A stretch of 64,000 nucleotides of DNA from positions 22,996 through 86,995 of the forward strand of contig NZ_AJLL01000009.1 in assembly GCF_000317225.1 (NCBI RefSeq), in the 5' to 3' direction. The notes beneath the pieces are model-generated. The model was given only the letters and a program-made list of their open reading frames with translations. It was not told where the DNA came from and ran no database searches. A program made the translations under genes and the position numbers. Position 1 is the first letter of the stretch. The number at the start of each line of letters is the position of its first letter. This DNA comes from Fischerella thermalis PCC 7521. Lineage in GTDB: Bacteria; Cyanobacteriota; Cyanobacteriia; Cyanobacteriales; Nostocaceae. This document shows positions 18,438 to 26,690 of the stretch, in pieces.

Positions 18438-18521
18438 GAAATGAGAATGTTCGGGTATGAAGTGAGAACTTTGAGGTTGAAAATGAGAAGGTTTAGACTT
18501 GAAGCGAGAATGTTCGGGTTT
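18438..18521. repeat. Tandem array of four 21-bp units
   Basis: Four consecutive 21-base units begin GAAATGAGAATG, GAAGTGAGAACT, AAAATGAGAAGG and GAAGCGAGAATG. They share a GARRYGAGAA core and diverge in the second half. The array sits in the 345-base gap between the lipoprotein gene and the phnE stop. The rest of that gap holds no gene. Confidence 0.8.
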
Positions 18522-18649
18522 TGAACCTCAAATTTTACGTTTGTTACTAGGAATGGCTGTGCGATCACTCGATAAATTCCCATTTACCGACTCTGACCTT
18601 TGGGAGCGCTCACACAACCAACAATCAACAACCAACCACCAACTACTAT

Positions 18650-19441
18650 CTACATTGAATCAAGGCGTTTACGTAACTGACTACTTAACAAATCTATAAC
18701 AGTAACAACTACCAACAACACCAACATCATCGTTGTTGCTTTGTTGTATTCAAAGCCATCTATATAACTTTTCAACTGAAAGCCAATACCCCCTGCTCCC
18801 ACGACACCTAACACAGAAGCAGCGCGGATATTGTACTCAAACATCCACAATGTATACCCTAAACCCAAGGGCAAGACTTGGGGTAAAATGCCGTATTGCG
18901 CTACTTGTAATCTTGATGCTCCCGTTACTTGCAAAAATTCTATAGAACGAGAGTCCACTGCTTCGATCGCTTGTTGATAAAACTTTGCCAGATAGCCAAT
19001 TGTATAGATACTTAAAGCCAAAGTCCCAGCAGGTGCGCCCAATCCAGTTGCTGCGACAAAAATTAAGCCCAAAATAATCGAAGGAACCGAACGCACTATA
19101 TTTTGGAGGAAATTAGCCAACCATTGCAACCAAACAGGGGCGACATTACGGGCGCTAGCGATCGCAATTGGTAAAGAAAGAATAGCCCCTAAAGTAGTTC
19201 CCCACAAAGACATCTGTATTGTTTCAACTAATGCTTGAATAGCAATATCTAATACAGCTGGATCTGGTGGAAATAATCTGGAAATAAAATCAGTAATGTA
19301 AGGCCAACTATTCTTGAGGAGTTCAAAATCTACCTTCAAACCCTGTAATGCCCAAGCATAAATTGCTACCACCAGGCAGAATATCAGTAGGCGACTCAGC
19401 CAAGCAAAACGCTTCCGGAAACTTGCAAAATTCTTCATCAT
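18650..19441 (-). CDS. phnE: Phosphonate-type ABC transporter permease PhnE
   Basis: PhnE is the inner-membrane channel of the PhnCDE importer for phosphonates or related phosphorus compounds. The ~263-residue product has about six hydrophobic helices. The binding-protein-dependent permease loop is seen as EFLQVTGASRLQVAQYGILPQVLP, where the EAA-type loop contacts the ATPase. The ATG at 19441 gives MMKNFASFRKRF. Open frame continues to a GTG-type start at 19459. It is third in the order phnD-phnC-phnE. A 200-base spacer with a CATCTGTGTT-type repeat separates it from phnC, which is unusually loose for this operon. Confidence 0.88.
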   Translation of the reverse strand: MMKNFASFRKRFAWLSRLLIFCLVVAIYAWALQGLKVDFELLKNSWPYITDFISRLFPPDPAVLDIAIQALVETIQMSLWGTTLGAILSLPIAIASARNVAPVWLQWLANFLQNIVRSVPSIILGLIFVAATGLGAPAGTLALSIYTIGYLAKFYQQAIEAVDSRSIEFLQVTGASRLQVAQYGILPQVLPLGLGYTLWMFEYNIRAASVLGVVGAGGIGFQLKSYIDGFEYNKATTMMLVLLVVVTVIDLLSSQLRKRLDSM

Positions 19442-19467
19442 CAACCACTCAGCCACCAACGGTTAAT

Positions 19468-19513
19468 CTGTCTGTGTTCATCCGTGTTCATCTGTGTTTA
19501 TCGGTGTTCGATT
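19468..19513. repeat. CATCTGTGTT-type dispersed repeat inside the phn operon
   Basis: Tandem variants TCTGTGTTCATCCGTGTTCATCTGTGTTTATCGGTGTTCGATTT fill part of the phnC-phnE spacer. The same family occurs at about 28996-29035, 29831-29928, 59296-59330 and 61199-61335. Confidence 0.7.
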
Positions 19514-19656
19514 TCTAAAAAATAATCTCGTCCATAGTCTCAATTCAAATCAGCTATTCACGAATGTTGGTACACAACCAAACATGAAAATTTGACTTCT
19601 CCTACACCCCTACACCCATTTTCAAGTACAGATGTAACTCTTACTTCCTTCCTCTC

Positions 19657-20388
19657 CTACCCTCTCATCCCAGAAAACTGGGCTTGCAAATTTTCACAAA
19701 CACCGTCATAAACAATACGTCCAGCATCCAAAACGATCGCTCGTTGGGCATATTCTGCTGCTATGCCCAAATCATGCAAAACTGTGACAATGGTTATGCC
19801 TTGTTGGGAATGTAATTGAGATAAAGTATCCATCACCTGTTTACAGGCCATGACATCTAAACCTGTAATCGGTTCATCGGCTAGGAGTATCTGGGGAGAT
19901 TGAATTAAAGCCCGAGCGATCGCTATCCGTTGTTGTTGTCCACCGCTAAGTTGACTAGTTTTTTGATAGGCTTGCGCTCTTAAACCGAGCTGTTCTAATA
20001 TCTCCAAAGCTTGACGGCGATCATGTTTGGGAAAGCCAAATAATGTTTGCCAAGTTGTACGTGTACCAAGCTTGCCACACAAAACATTATCAATCGCCGG
20101 AAGTTGACGAATTAGCCCCCCACCTTGAAATAACATCCCAATATCCTGCCGGATTTGCGGTAGAGTGCGGGGATTAACTTGTACACCATTGATATTTATG
20201 TTTCCTCGTTCTAATGGTACTAGTCCAACAAGCGATCGCAGCAATGTAGACTTACCCGCACCATTAAGTCCTAGCAAAGCCACAAACTCACCATGATGAA
20301 TCTGACAACTAATCCCATTTAGGATGGGACGTTGTAATGATGGTGAATATGCTGTTTTTAAGTTGTGACACTCAATGGCAGGAGACAT
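19657..20388 (-). CDS. phnC: Phosphonate-type ABC transporter ATP-binding protein PhnC
   Basis: PhnC is the ATPase of the PhnCDE importer. It has Walker A GLNGAGKSTLLRSL near residue 40, the signature LSGGQQQRIAIARAL and Walker B ILLADEPITGLD. The switch His is in VTVLHDLGIAAEYA. I chose the ATG at 20388 (MSPAIECHNLKTAYSP). The open frame reaches 20439, but that extension (LLPPPHLPTSF) is translated from C-rich minisatellite and is not likely to be real. No Shine-Dalgarno is evident. It lies between phnD and phnE on the minus strand. Confidence 0.9.
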   Translation of the reverse strand: MSPAIECHNLKTAYSPSLQRPILNGISCQIHHGEFVALLGLNGAGKSTLLRSLVGLVPLERGNININGVQVNPRTLPQIRQDIGMLFQGGGLIRQLPAIDNVLCGKLGTRTTWQTLFGFPKHDRRQALEILEQLGLRAQAYQKTSQLSGGQQQRIAIARALIQSPQILLADEPITGLDVMACKQVMDTLSQLHSQQGITIVTVLHDLGIAAEYAQRAIVLDAGRIVYDGVCENLQAQFSGMRG

Positions 20389-20461
20389 GTTGAAGGAGGT
20401 GGGGAGGTGGGGAGGGGGGAGTAGTAAACTACTAACCACTCACTACTAACTACTAACTCTG

Positions 20462-21437
20462 TTACGGTTGAATTCCTGCTAGTTGCAGGGCATTACGCAG
20501 AGGTGCTAGGTGTTGGTTGTGGTCAATTTTGACCAATTCTGTCGAGTTATATAAATTACGCAGCAACTGGTTGTTTTGTGGCTGATTCAACAACAGCATA
20601 GCATTGATGATTTTGTTGCGGGTAGCGACGGGAACATCATCATCAATAGCGACGCCGTGAGCAGGAACACCGGGGATTTTGTGCAAAATTCGCAGTTGAT
20701 TCTTTTCTGCTTCTGTAATATATGGGGGGGTTAAGAGCATACTCTGAGACAGCAGCCACATCCGCTTGACCACGTAATACAGCTTGTATTGCTTTGCTGT
20801 AGTTACCACCGTAGGTAACTTGTCCGAAGAAATCATTTAAGCGATCGCGGTTTGGTACAAGTCCCTGTTTCACAAGTTCAGCAGTTGGGAAAATAAACCC
20901 AGAGCCAGAAGTGGGGGAAGTGAAAGCCATTCTTTTGCCGCGCAATTGTGTCAAAGTGGCTTTAGCTGTAGACTGTGTTTTCAGCGGGCTATTTTTGGGA
21001 ACAACAAATACGGAGTTATACGTATATTTCCCTGAATAAGTGGGGCGGACTTCCGCTAAATACAACCGAGCATTTGCCAATTGTTCTGCTTTCAACGCTG
21101 GACGGCTACTCAAGAAAGCTATATCAGCACGATTAGCTCTTAAAGCTTCTACTGCTGCGGTGTCATCACCGATCTGTGCTTTGACCGGAACTCCTAATTG
21201 TTTAGATAAAAACGCAGCTACGGCATTAGCTTTATTTTGCAAATCTGTAGAGTCAGAGCGACTAGGAAAAATAACCACTAATTCATTGGTTTTTCCTTGG
21301 GCAAGTAAGGTTTGCTCTTTTTGGTCAGGAATTAGATTGGCGATCGCTGATTTCTCTCCAAATGTACTGGCAATCATACCTGCAAGGGCAACAGATGCGA
21401 CACTTACACCCAAAACACCCTTTGTCATGAGTCTCAT
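20462..21437 (-). pseudogene. phnD: Phosphonate-type ABC transporter substrate-binding protein PhnD, frameshifted at a C7 tract
   Basis: The N-terminal ~240 residues are intact, with an N-terminal hydrophobic signal, then NELVVIFPSRSDSTDLQNKA, AFLSSRPALKAE, SPTSGSGFIFP and QADVAAVSEYALN. The frame then breaks in a run of seven C (seven G on the plus strand, 20724-20730) and ends at 20643. Removing one C rejoins it to PYITEAEKNQLRILHKIPG and PAHGVAIDDDVP, the normal PhnD C-terminus, ending at 20462. The restored protein is ~324 residues. This may be a sequencing error, a true mutation, or slippage-prone (phase-variable) expression. It is the first gene of the phnDCE operon. GGAG precedes the ATG. 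Confidence 0.8.
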
Positions 21438-21773
21438 TATCTTTCTCCACCAGGAATTTTTATCAGTAATTATGCGAATTTATTGCAATTGTTTTTGTTA
21501 AAACTTTAGAGTTTTCAAGAATCAAAGTCAAGATGAATTGTGTAAAAACTTGAGATATGGGTTAATGAAAACAATATCTCTGATTGCTGGGAGAAGTGAG
21601 GAATGCGTAGTGAAACGACACAGCAAAAATAGTGCAATAAATCAATCTCTTCTTTTATCTGTGTGTTCTTTCTTGCCTCATGCGGTCTATTAATGCACCA
21701 TCTTAAGGCAGTCGCGCCAATATTTACAGTAAGTCCACTTCTTATGTAAGTGGGAGGATGTCTAAACAATATA
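21438..21773. other. Gap between phnD and tRNA-Val
   Basis: No supported gene. A CCACTT...AAGTGG stem (about 21735-21753) lies close to the tRNA 3' end, downstream of it on the minus strand, and may end its transcription or be the edge of an old mobile element. The left part is the phnD leader. No convincing Pho box (tandem CTTAACC-like repeats) was found. Confidence 0.35.
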
Positions 21774-21847
<74 letters not shown>

Positions 21848-22035
21848 GCACTTTCGCTAGTATAACATAATTTTTTTGCTGTAAGCAAGTTTTGCAGACA
21901 ATTTATTTTTGTCTATTTTTATAGCGCGCCACTTAGCCTTATTGGTGCTGAAAGTGGAGGCTGGCGTGATTCGCTACAATATGATCACAAGTCTTCGTCT
22001 GATTGCCACAATTCTGATTCAGGTGTCAAGGAATT

Positions 22036-22632
22036 ATGCGCCAAAAAGTCTTAGCCTGGTTAGCTGAGAACGTTCCGAGTTCACGGATTAATCACATTCT
22101 CAGAGTCGAACAGATGGCGGTGGAATTAGCTCAACATTATCAATTAGATAGAGAAAAAGCTGCCACAGCTGGGCTAATGCATGATTTGGCAAAATATTTT
22201 CCATCCAAAAAACTTTTGCAGATGGCAGAGTTGGCTGGGTTGGAAATAGACGAGGTGATGGTAGCATCACCCCATCTGTTACATGCAGATGTCAGCGCCA
22301 TCATCGCCAGAGAGAGTTTTGGTGTACAAGATGAAGAAGTATTACAAGCGATCGCCAATCACACTTTGGGTAGACCAGGCATGAGTCCACTCTCTTGTAT
22401 CGTATTTTTAGCAGATACTCTCGAGCCGGGACGGGGTGACTCTGCTGAATTACAAGCTTTAAGAAAAACAAGTTTTGCAAATCTCGAACGGGCTGTTTGG
22501 TTAACCTGCGATTACACAATCAAATTCTTGCTAGAAAGTCCTAGTCTGATTCATCCACGCGCGGTCGCCACTCGCAATTGGTTTTTACAAAAGTCGAAAA
22601 CTAAACAGCCAGTGATAACAACAACTGTATAG
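22036..22632 (+). CDS. yqeK: YqeK-type HD-domain Ap4A hydrolase
   Basis: YqeK proteins symmetrically hydrolyse diadenosine tetraphosphate to two ADP. The 198-residue product has the HD metal-binding set: H20 (INHILRVEQMA), H49-D50 (LMHDLAKYF), H83 (LLHADVSA), the NHTLGRPG segment, and D in FLADTLEPGR. The usual YqeK LADxxEPxR signature is present. It precedes rsfS by 115 bases on the same strand. The yqeK-rsfS order is common in bacteria (often after nadD, which is not in this window). Confidence 0.92.
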   Translation: MRQKVLAWLAENVPSSRINHILRVEQMAVELAQHYQLDREKAATAGLMHDLAKYFPSKKLLQMAELAGLEIDEVMVASPHLLHADVSAIIARESFGVQDEEVLQAIANHTLGRPGMSPLSCIVFLADTLEPGRGDSAELQALRKTSFANLERAVWLTCDYTIKFLLESPSLIHPRAVATRNWFLQKSKTKQPVITTTV

Positions 22633-22747
22633 ACCGCCGTTTTTTTTGTTAGTATTCAAAAAAACCAGCTCATACAGTTGCAGTTCAATGCTCATTTGTC
22701 AGTAATTGTAAAAATTTGCCAATAAACAAAGAAGCAGCTGAGGTTTA

Positions 22748-23200
22748 ATGTCTGATTATTTCCAAGCCAACTTTCCATTACAATCACTTACTGTCCAAAA
22801 AAGTGCGCTCACAAGCCCACAAATTGACACTAATGACACCAGTGAAAATGTAGTCGCAACCATTGCTGAAGCAGCATCAGACCGGAAAGCAGGTGATATT
22901 TTAATACTGAGAGTAGCAGATGTATCTTATCTAGCAGACTACTTTGCATTCATGACCGGCTATTCCAGGGTGCAAGTCAGGGCGATCGCCGAAGCAGTAG
23001 AAGATCAAGTACAACAAGAGTGGCAAAAACGTCCCTTACGGGTAGAAGGAAAAGCAGAAGGGACTTGGGTAGTGCTAGACTACGGCGATGTCATCGTCCA
23101 CATTATGATGCCAAAAGAGCGTGAGTTTTATAATTTAGAAGCCTTTTGGGGTCATGCAGAACGTGTCGAGTTTCCAACATCCAACGATGGTGGGGGGTAA
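22748..23200 (+). CDS. rsfS: Ribosomal silencing factor RsfS
   Basis: RsfS binds ribosomal protein L14 on the large subunit and blocks subunit joining under starvation. The 150-residue product has an N-terminal extension of ~30 residues. The conserved core follows: [56 protein letters not shown] and [15 protein letters not shown]. Length and motifs are as expected for cyanobacteria. It lies between yqeK and a CGLD27-type gene, with only six bases to the latter, so the two are probably cotranscribed. Confidence 0.95.
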   Translation: MSDYFQANFPLQSLTVQKSALTSPQIDTNDTSENVVATIAEAASDRKAGDILILRVADVSYLADYFAFMTGYSRVQVRAIAEAVEDQVQQEWQKRPLRVEGKAEGTWVVLDYGDVIVHIMMPKEREFYNLEAFWGHAERVEFPTSNDGGG

Positions 23201-23206
23201 ATCAAC

Positions 23207-23707
23207 ATGATCAAGTCTTCAGTCTCAAACTGCCCGGTTCCTACTGAGCAACAACCACTGAATGAGTACGAAGAGTTGAAATCTTCTTGGTTATTTAGTG
23301 ATTGCACCTTAAACTGGCGTGACTACATCAGAAAAATAGCTTGGATATGGGGTTTATCTTGTGTACTCGCAGCTCCAGTAGCAGCAGCAAGCTTTACTCC
23401 ACACAAGTACACGCTCCAGTTTGTTCTCTGTGGTGCTGCCGGAGGAAGTATTGGTGTCGTACTGGTACTGTTACGGTTATATTTGGGTTGGTCTTATGTG
23501 CGCGATCGCCTTGCCAGTCCCATTATATTTTATGAAGAATCAGGCTGGTACGACGGTCAAACCTGGACAAAACCGTTAGAAGTACTCAATCGCGATCGCT
23601 TAATTGTCACCTATGAAATTAAACCAATCATCAAACGGTTACAAATTACCTTCGCTGGCTTGGCTGTGTTCTTCGTTGTTGGTACGATAGTTTGGCACTT
23701 AATTTAA
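23207..23707 (+). CDS. CGLD27 family (DUF1230/Ycf36-like) membrane protein
   Basis: The 166-residue protein has the CGLD27/DUF1230 pattern: CPVPTEQQPLNEYEELKSSWLF near the N-terminus, two hydrophobic helices (~45-66 and ~72-95), LGWSYVRDRLASPIIFYEESGWYDGQ, and a last helix near the C-terminus. The family is conserved in cyanobacteria, algae and plants. CGLD27 in plants has been linked to iron limitation and chloroplast function. The exact role is unresolved. It starts six bases after rsfS. Confidence 0.85.
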   Translation: MIKSSVSNCPVPTEQQPLNEYEELKSSWLFSDCTLNWRDYIRKIAWIWGLSCVLAAPVAAASFTPHKYTLQFVLCGAAGGSIGVVLVLLRLYLGWSYVRDRLASPIIFYEESGWYDGQTWTKPLEVLNRDRLIVTYEIKPIIKRLQITFAGLAVFFVVGTIVWHLI

Positions 23708-23818
23708 ATAGTCATTGGTTGGTGGTTGATAGTTGCTAGTTGTTAGAAAAAACAACACACAACAAACAACTACCAACAAAATGATGACATATAACAAAAT
23801 CACCATAGATAACTACCC

Positions 23819-24772
23819 ATGACAATGGGAAAACGAACCCAAGCCGCCACATTAGAAGTTAGATTACTGCGCGAAGGCATTATAGAATCAAAGCATATAG
23901 TCCAAGCAGTCGTATGCGACGAACGGGGACGGGTGCTGTCGGTTGCTGGCAATGCTGAAACCGCCACCTTTGTCCGTTCTGCCCTCAAACCATTTCAAGC
24001 TCTGGCTGTCACCACTACAGGGACACTAGAGCGCTATGATTTGAGCGATCGCGACTTAGCAATCATCACTAGTTCCCACAAAGGCACAATTCAGCAAGTC
24101 CGTCAGGTATTTAATATTCTCTGGCGGGCTGATATTGATCCCTCAGCATTGCAATGTCCAACTCCTGAAGGCAAGCGTAGCCCCCTAGAATATAACTGCT
24201 CTGGGAAACACGCCGGAATGTTAGCCGTATGTCAACAGTGTAATTGGTCTTTAAACAACTACTTACAGCGCAAACACCCTGTACAGCAGCTGATTATTAC
24301 CAAAATAGCAGAATTGCTAAAAATGCCAGCTGAAGAATTTATCAGCGCTCATGATGACTGCGGCGCACCCACATATCTCATGCAGCTGGCGCAAATGGGG
24401 TATTTGTATGCTCTGCTAGCTTCTCGCAGTAATTTGGATATGGAGCGGATAGTCCGAGCCATGACTCATCATCCCACGATGGTGGCAGGAGATGGAGAAT
24501 TTGACACCGAACTGATGCGTTTAACTCCAGGAGAACTCGTAAGTAAATCCGGTGCGGAAGGAGTGCAGTGTATAGGCAGACTCGGTGAAGGTATGGGACT
24601 GGCAATAAAAGTTATAGATGGAGCCAAACGGGCAAAATATGCTGCTGCCATTCACTTGCTTCAGCAGATGGGTTGGATTAGTCCTAGCGTTGCCCAAGCC
24701 TTATCAGAAAAGTTTATGAACCTCGGTAAATACAAGCGTCTAGAAGTCATTGGAGAATTATCACTTTTATAG
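23819..24772 (+). CDS. Asparaginase (L-asparaginase II family)
   Basis: The 317-residue protein belongs to the asparaginase-II type that hydrolyses L-asparagine and is unrelated to the classical AnsA/B fold. Seen motifs are VRSALKPFQALAV, ITSSHKGTIQQ (Ser-His), NCSGKHAGMLA, AHDDCGAPTYLMQL, and MVAGDGEFDTELM, all typical. Length is normal. Asparagine is one of the amino acids of cyanophycin-type nitrogen economy in such organisms, so a housekeeping nitrogen role is likely. The gene is monocistronic, after a 110-base repeat-rich spacer, and precedes the initiator tRNA. Confidence 0.9.
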   Translation: MTMGKRTQAATLEVRLLREGIIESKHIVQAVVCDERGRVLSVAGNAETATFVRSALKPFQALAVTTTGTLERYDLSDRDLAIITSSHKGTIQQVRQVFNILWRADIDPSALQCPTPEGKRSPLEYNCSGKHAGMLAVCQQCNWSLNNYLQRKHPVQQLIITKIAELLKMPAEEFISAHDDCGAPTYLMQLAQMGYLYALLASRSNLDMERIVRAMTHHPTMVAGDGEFDTELMRLTPGELVSKSGAEGVQCIGRLGEGMGLAIKVIDGAKRAKYAAAIHLLQQMGWISPSVAQALSEKFMNLGKYKRLEVIGELSLL

Positions 24773-24818
24773 TTGCCAATTTTTAGTCTTTGCTGTTATA
24801 GTAGAGAAGAAGGAGCGA

Positions 24819-24895
<77 letters not shown>

Positions 24896-24900
24896 AATAA

Positions 24901-24943
24901 AAATAAGCCCCTACATTCATAAAGATTGTAGGGGCTTATTTTT
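24901..24943 (+). terminator. Rho-independent terminator after tRNA-fMet
   Basis: The arms AAAATAAGCCCCTACA and TGTAGGGGCTTATTTT are perfect 16-base complements with an 11-base loop, starting five bases after the tRNA. The GC-rich core followed by T's is a classic intrinsic terminator. By its A/T symmetry it could also work on the minus strand for the convergent gene. Confidence 0.9.
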
Positions 24944-25063
24944 GATTACGAATATGGTAGTTCAAAACAAACGTGATTCACCACCAAGACACAAAGAAAA
25001 ATCGCGGTTAGTAGTTAGTAGTTAGTGGTTATTCTATACTTTTCACACACCCCATCACCCCTT

Positions 25064-25492
25064 CTACCCTTGCAATTCTTCACTTAAACCCTGTTCCAAC
25101 ATATTCAATAAACTATCCACATCTTTCCCGACTTCTGCAAAACATTCTGGTGGTGCTGGTTGTGGCTCATAATGGATCAGCTTGATTTGCTCTTTGCCAA
25201 TAGCAACCATGACAACTTCAACTTCTGGTTGATAATGTTCTATGATTCCCAAGACTTCCTGGAGTCTATTTTCCACACTCTCATTTAATTTTTCGATCGC
25301 CTCTTTGGGACAATACACAAATCGCGGTTGAGGCTGTAGATCAATACCAATAGTACCCTGAGTGTCACCATTTTCTAACCACAAACCCCAAGCTAGTGCT
25401 GCTAATTCTAGCTGATGTACTTTGACAAATTGATCTAGTTGGCGACGCCATTGGTTGTTAGGTGATTCTGGTTGGGTAGTACCGAATATCAT
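25064..25492 (-). CDS. Conserved hypothetical protein, soluble
   Basis: The 142-residue acidic protein has no membrane segment. Visible features are LAALAWGLWLENGDTQGTIGIDLQPQPRFVYCPKEAIEKLNESVENRLQEV (in pieces), VVMVAIGKEQIKLIHYEPQP, and the Glu-rich end. It resembles small cyanobacterial proteins of unknown function. I do not recognise a catalytic motif. Codon use and HIP1 sites match its neighbours, so it appears to be a resident gene. Its start is preceded by an AT-rich region and an ABC-transporter remnant. Confidence 0.6.
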   Translation of the reverse strand: MIFGTTQPESPNNQWRRQLDQFVKVHQLELAALAWGLWLENGDTQGTIGIDLQPQPRFVYCPKEAIEKLNESVENRLQEVLGIIEHYQPEVEVVMVAIGKEQIKLIHYEPQPAPPECFAEVGKDVDSLLNMLEQGLSEELQG

Positions 25493-25527
25493 GTCAATTT
25501 TGGATTTTGGATATATTGGATTTTAGG

Positions 25528-25690
25528 TTACTTCAAACCCGATTGTACACACCAGAGACTTGTATAAACTTCGTTTTGCTCTAACAGTTGTTCATCAGTT
25601 CCAGACTCAAGAAATCGTCCGTATTCCATAACGTAGATACGATCAGCATAGCGGATATTAGAAAGACGGTGAGCGATCGCAATTGTTGTT
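25528..25690 (-). pseudogene. C-terminal remnant of an ABC exporter-type ATPase
   Basis: The minus strand encodes [20 protein letters not shown], then [16 protein letters not shown], then [10 protein letters not shown] and a stop. This is the H-loop and C-terminal end of an ABC transporter with fused permease and ATPase domains. Everything upstream (membrane domain, Walker A, signature) is missing. The break at ~25690 is directly followed by an oppositely oriented SPFH remnant. An N-terminal remnant of an ABC exporter in the same orientation lies at 33223-33505. Confidence 0.8.
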
Positions 25691-25701
25691 CTGGTCTATT
25701 A

Positions 25702-26101
25702 CCAGAAGAAACTAACTTAAGGATGATTTTGACACTGCATTAGGTCAACGCTCAGAAAAATATGGAATAATAGTTTTGGATACTGGCGTGGTTAACTTAA
25801 CTTTTTCTCCGGAATTTGCAATAACACTAGAGGAAAAACAAATTGCTAAACAAAGAGCGAAAAAGCTGTTTACATAGCACAATAAGCACAGGCAGAAATT
25901 AATCGTGCTAAAGGCAAATCAGAAGCTCAAAGACTTTTAGCGCAAACTTTAAAAGCTCCAGGAGGGCAATTAGTTTTGCAAAAAAAAGCAATTGAAACTT
26001 GGAAGAACAGCGGCGCTCAAATGCCGAAAGTTCTGTTAATTGGTAAAGACTCACAAAATAGTGTTCCTTTCCTTTTCAATGTGAGTAATATACAAGATTA
26101 A
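25702..26101 (+). pseudogene. Degenerate SPFH/prohibitin-like gene (C-terminal part)
   Basis: Plus-strand pieces read LGQRSEKYGIIVLDTGVVNL, FSPEFAITLEEKQIAKQRAKK, then AEINRAKGKSEAQRLLAQTL, GGQLVLQKKAIETWKNSG and AQMPKVLLIGKDS. These match the stomatin/prohibitin (band 7) C-terminal half. Two frame breaks and an in-frame TAG near 25870-25885 separate the halves, and no start codon remains. It is a decayed, 5'-truncated gene abutting the ABC remnant head to head. Confidence 0.7.
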
Positions 26102-26176
26102 GCCTTAACTTGTCTTGGGCAAGAGGGTAATTCCCTACAAAGAAAGCGCACATCAACACAGATAATAAACCGATAT

Positions 26177-26593
26177 ATGTCAAGTAGAAATCAAACTAAT
26201 TTCACAGTTGCTGAAGCTAAAAAAGTTCTCAATAAATTTAACTGTGTAGACATAGCACCACAAGTCAAACCATCAGAAAAATCTTTAATTCGTGAGGCTT
26301 TACTTTTAATTGCCAAATTATCTGATTATCAAATTTTAGGGATTTGCGCTGACACTGAAGAAGAAGGAATACTGGCAATGAAAACCTATTCCCTCGCGTT
26401 AGGATATGAACCACCAAGAAATTTACCTAAAATTGATGGGTCTGTTTATATCAAATTAAACGGCAAAAATGGCGTGTGTCATATTGATACTTATTTTGGC
26501 CATCATCGCGGGGTGTTGGTATCTTGTCAATCATATTCTTCAGAGGGAATTAATGAGATGTACGGTCATTTACCCTTGGATTTATTTGTTTAA
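26177..26593 (+). CDS. DUF1824 family protein
   Basis: The 138-residue protein matches the cyanobacterial DUF1824 family, for example in SLIREALLLIAKLSDYQILGICADTEEEG and GSVYIKLNGKNGVCHIDTYFGHHRGVLVSCQS. The function is unknown, and no catalytic residues are assigned. The start ATG lies 75 bases after the SPFH remnant, so the gene may have survived a rearrangement at this locus. It is followed by a hairpin repeat and then the ABC-F gene on the same strand. Confidence 0.8.
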   Translation: MSSRNQTNFTVAEAKKVLNKFNCVDIAPQVKPSEKSLIREALLLIAKLSDYQILGICADTEEEGILAMKTYSLALGYEPPRNLPKIDGSVYIKLNGKNGVCHIDTYFGHHRGVLVSCQSYSSEGINEMYGHLPLDLFV

Positions 26594-26605
26594 TAGTCAA
26601 GTTGT

Positions 26606-26673
26606 CTTTGTGTCTTAGTGTCTTAGTGGTTTAAGTAAAATTTTATTAACCACCAAGACGCCAAGACACCAAG
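26606..26673. repeat. Imperfect 26-bp inverted repeat (CTTAGTGTCTTAGTGG / CCACCAAGACGCCAAG)
   Basis: The left arm (26606-26631) and right arm (26648-26673) are imperfect complements built from GTGTCTTAG/CCAAGACGC repeats around an AT-rich loop. Related strings occur at 2315-2338, ~24975-24998 and 33148-33173. It sits between DUF1824 and the ABC-F gene and ends 17 bases before that ATG. Confidence 0.65.
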
Positions 26674-26690
26674 TTTATGAAATAAAAATT

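Noticed and set aside
21438..21560. Possible Pho box upstream of phnD
   Set aside because: No tandem CTTAACC-like octamers at the required 11-base spacing could be found.
21515..21769. 84-residue minus-strand frame beside tRNA-Val
   Set aside because: No ribosome-binding site or known motif. It overlaps the hairpin near the tRNA end and has no coding-like composition.
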